Below are positions 63,259-64,000 of a DNA stretch of 64,000 nt, in pieces. A model generated the notes under the pieces. It was not told the origin of the DNA. It worked only from the letters and a program-made list of their open reading frames with translations, and did no database searches. The position numbers and the translations under genes are program-made. Numbering within the stretch: position 1 is the first letter of the stretch; every line of letters starts with the position of its first letter. This DNA is from Burkholderia cepacia (GTDB lineage: Bacteria > Pseudomonadota > Gammaproteobacteria > Burkholderiales > Burkholderiaceae): contig NZ_CP013444.1 of assembly GCF_001718835.1 (NCBI RefSeq), positions 1,922,001-1,986,000 on the forward strand. Direction: 5' to 3'.

Positions 63259-64000
63259 AACGAGAACCGTATTTCGAACGCCTCACCGCCGATCCGCTAT
63301 GGTACAAGGACGCGATCATCTACCAGGTGCACGTGAAGTCGTTCTACGACTCGAACAACGACGGCATCGGCGATTTCCCCGGCCTGATCGCGAAGCTCGA
63401 CTACATCGCCGAACTCGGCGTCGACACCGTCTGGCTGCTGCCGTTCTACCCGTCGCCGCGCCGCGACGACGGCTACGACATCGCCGACTACCGCGACGTG
63501 CATCCCGACTACGGCACGCTCGGCGACATCAAGCGCCTGATCGCCGCCGCGCACGCGCGCGGCATCCGCGTGATCACCGAGCTGGTGATCAATCACACGT
63601 CGGACCAGCATCCGTGGTTCCAGCGCGCGCGCCGCGCGAAACCGGGCTCGAATCACCGCGACTACTACGTGTGGTCCGACACCGGCCGCGAGTATGCGGG
63701 CACGCGCGTGATCTTCCTCGACACCGAGGTCTCGAACTGGTCCTATGACGAGGTCGCCGGCGCGTACTTCTGGCACCGCTTCTATTCGCACCAGCCCGAC
63801 CTGAACTTCGACAACCCGCAGGTCGTCAAGGAAGTGCTCGGCGTGATGCATTTCTGGCTCGACCTCGGCATCGACGGGCTGCGGCTCGACGCGGTGCCGT
63901 ATCTCGTCGAGCGCGAAGGCACGAACAACGAGAACCTGCCCGAGACGCACGCGATCCTGCGCCGCATCCGCGCCGATCTCGATGCGCGATACCGGAACCG
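63255..64000 (+). CDS. treS: Trehalose synthase (maltose alpha-D-glucosyltransferase), 3' end outside window
   Basis: The first 248 residues of a GH13 trehalose synthase: WYKDAIIYQVHVKSFYDSNNDGIGDF, GVDTVWLLPFYPSPRRDDGYDIADY, ITELVINHTSDQHPWFQ and the nucleophile Asp in GIDGLRLDAVPYLVEREGTN. It converts trehalose to maltose, the precursor of the GlgE substrate. In Burkholderia it is often fused with a maltokinase domain, which would lie beyond the edge. Translationally coupled to glgE. Confidence 0.95.
   Translation, partial: MKREPYFERLTADPLWYKDAIIYQVHVKSFYDSNNDGIGDFPGLIAKLDYIAELGVDTVWLLPFYPSPRRDDGYDIADYRDVHPDYGTLGDIKRLIAAAHARGIRVITELVINHTSDQHPWFQRARRAKPGSNHRDYYVWSDTGREYAGTRVIFLDTEVSNWSYDEVAGAYFWHRFYSHQPDLNFDNPQVVKEVLGVMHFWLDLGIDGLRLDAVPYLVEREGTNNENLPETHAILRRIRADLDARYRN

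Overview
The window is high-GC DNA with the codon bias, gene content and gene order of a Burkholderia cepacia complex genome, probably chromosome 2 of a B. cenocepacia-like strain. Evidence for this is a Bep-type exopolysaccharide (EPS) locus with its two-tier c-di-GMP regulators, pcaQ/pcaHG, a GlgE with a long N-terminal extension, and H-NS-like and PPK2 proteins of Burkholderia type. No prophage, IS element, CRISPR array, rRNA or tRNA was seen.

Layout. 1-5.3 kb: a partial polX, an unusual FAD-oxidoreductase/patatin fusion behind a DksA/TraR-like protein, and several small proteins, one of them a 57-residue membrane protein behind a well-placed FNR-type box. 5.4-34 kb: the EPS locus. It holds the priming sugar-phosphate transferase, glycosyltransferases, manC, Wzx, Wzy, Wzc (BY-kinase), Wza, a parallel beta-helix protein and a tandem alpha/beta hydrolase, plus two CRP/FNR-family regulators and a sigma-54 activator. 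By gene order the CRP protein at 8152-8934 corresponds to BerA and the sigma-54 activator at 16750-18135 to BerB. A -24/-12 (RpoN) element lies upstream of the BerA candidate, and a GTGA-N6-TCAC box lies between divergent EPS transcripts.

Inside the EPS locus, at 10.7-16.7 kb, is a tightly overlapping five-gene operon that does not belong to ordinary Wzx/Wzy chemistry: a carrier protein, an acyl-CoA-dehydrogenase-like flavoprotein, a class II tRNA-synthetase-like amino acid:[carrier protein] ligase, a DUF1839 protein and a GH2 beta-mannosidase-like enzyme. It is the best candidate here for an undescribed system, perhaps one that places or processes an amino-acid-derived substituent on the polysaccharide.

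34-42.5 kb: a secreted GH3 glycosidase, an aldo/keto reductase, an FMN-binding pyridoxamine-oxidase-like protein, an ankyrin-type membrane protein, YigZ, an H-NS-type protein and PPK2. 42.5-45.7 kb: two decayed genes (ompW-like and an MFS exporter) around an intact HxlR regulator/alpha-beta hydrolase pair with a shared palindromic operator. 45.8-55 kb: gamma-glutamyltransferase, YdjM-like protein, an Lhr-type helicase, an APC permease and a HigBA-type toxin-antitoxin pair. 55-59.4 kb: pcaQ, an XRE regulator, a YebB/YiiX-like hydrolase and pcaHG (protocatechuate 3,4-dioxygenase), with paired PcaQ-type boxes. 59.4-60 kb: an intergenic region with a strong small-RNA candidate. 60-64 kb: glgE and the start of treS, the trehalose-to-alpha-glucan route.
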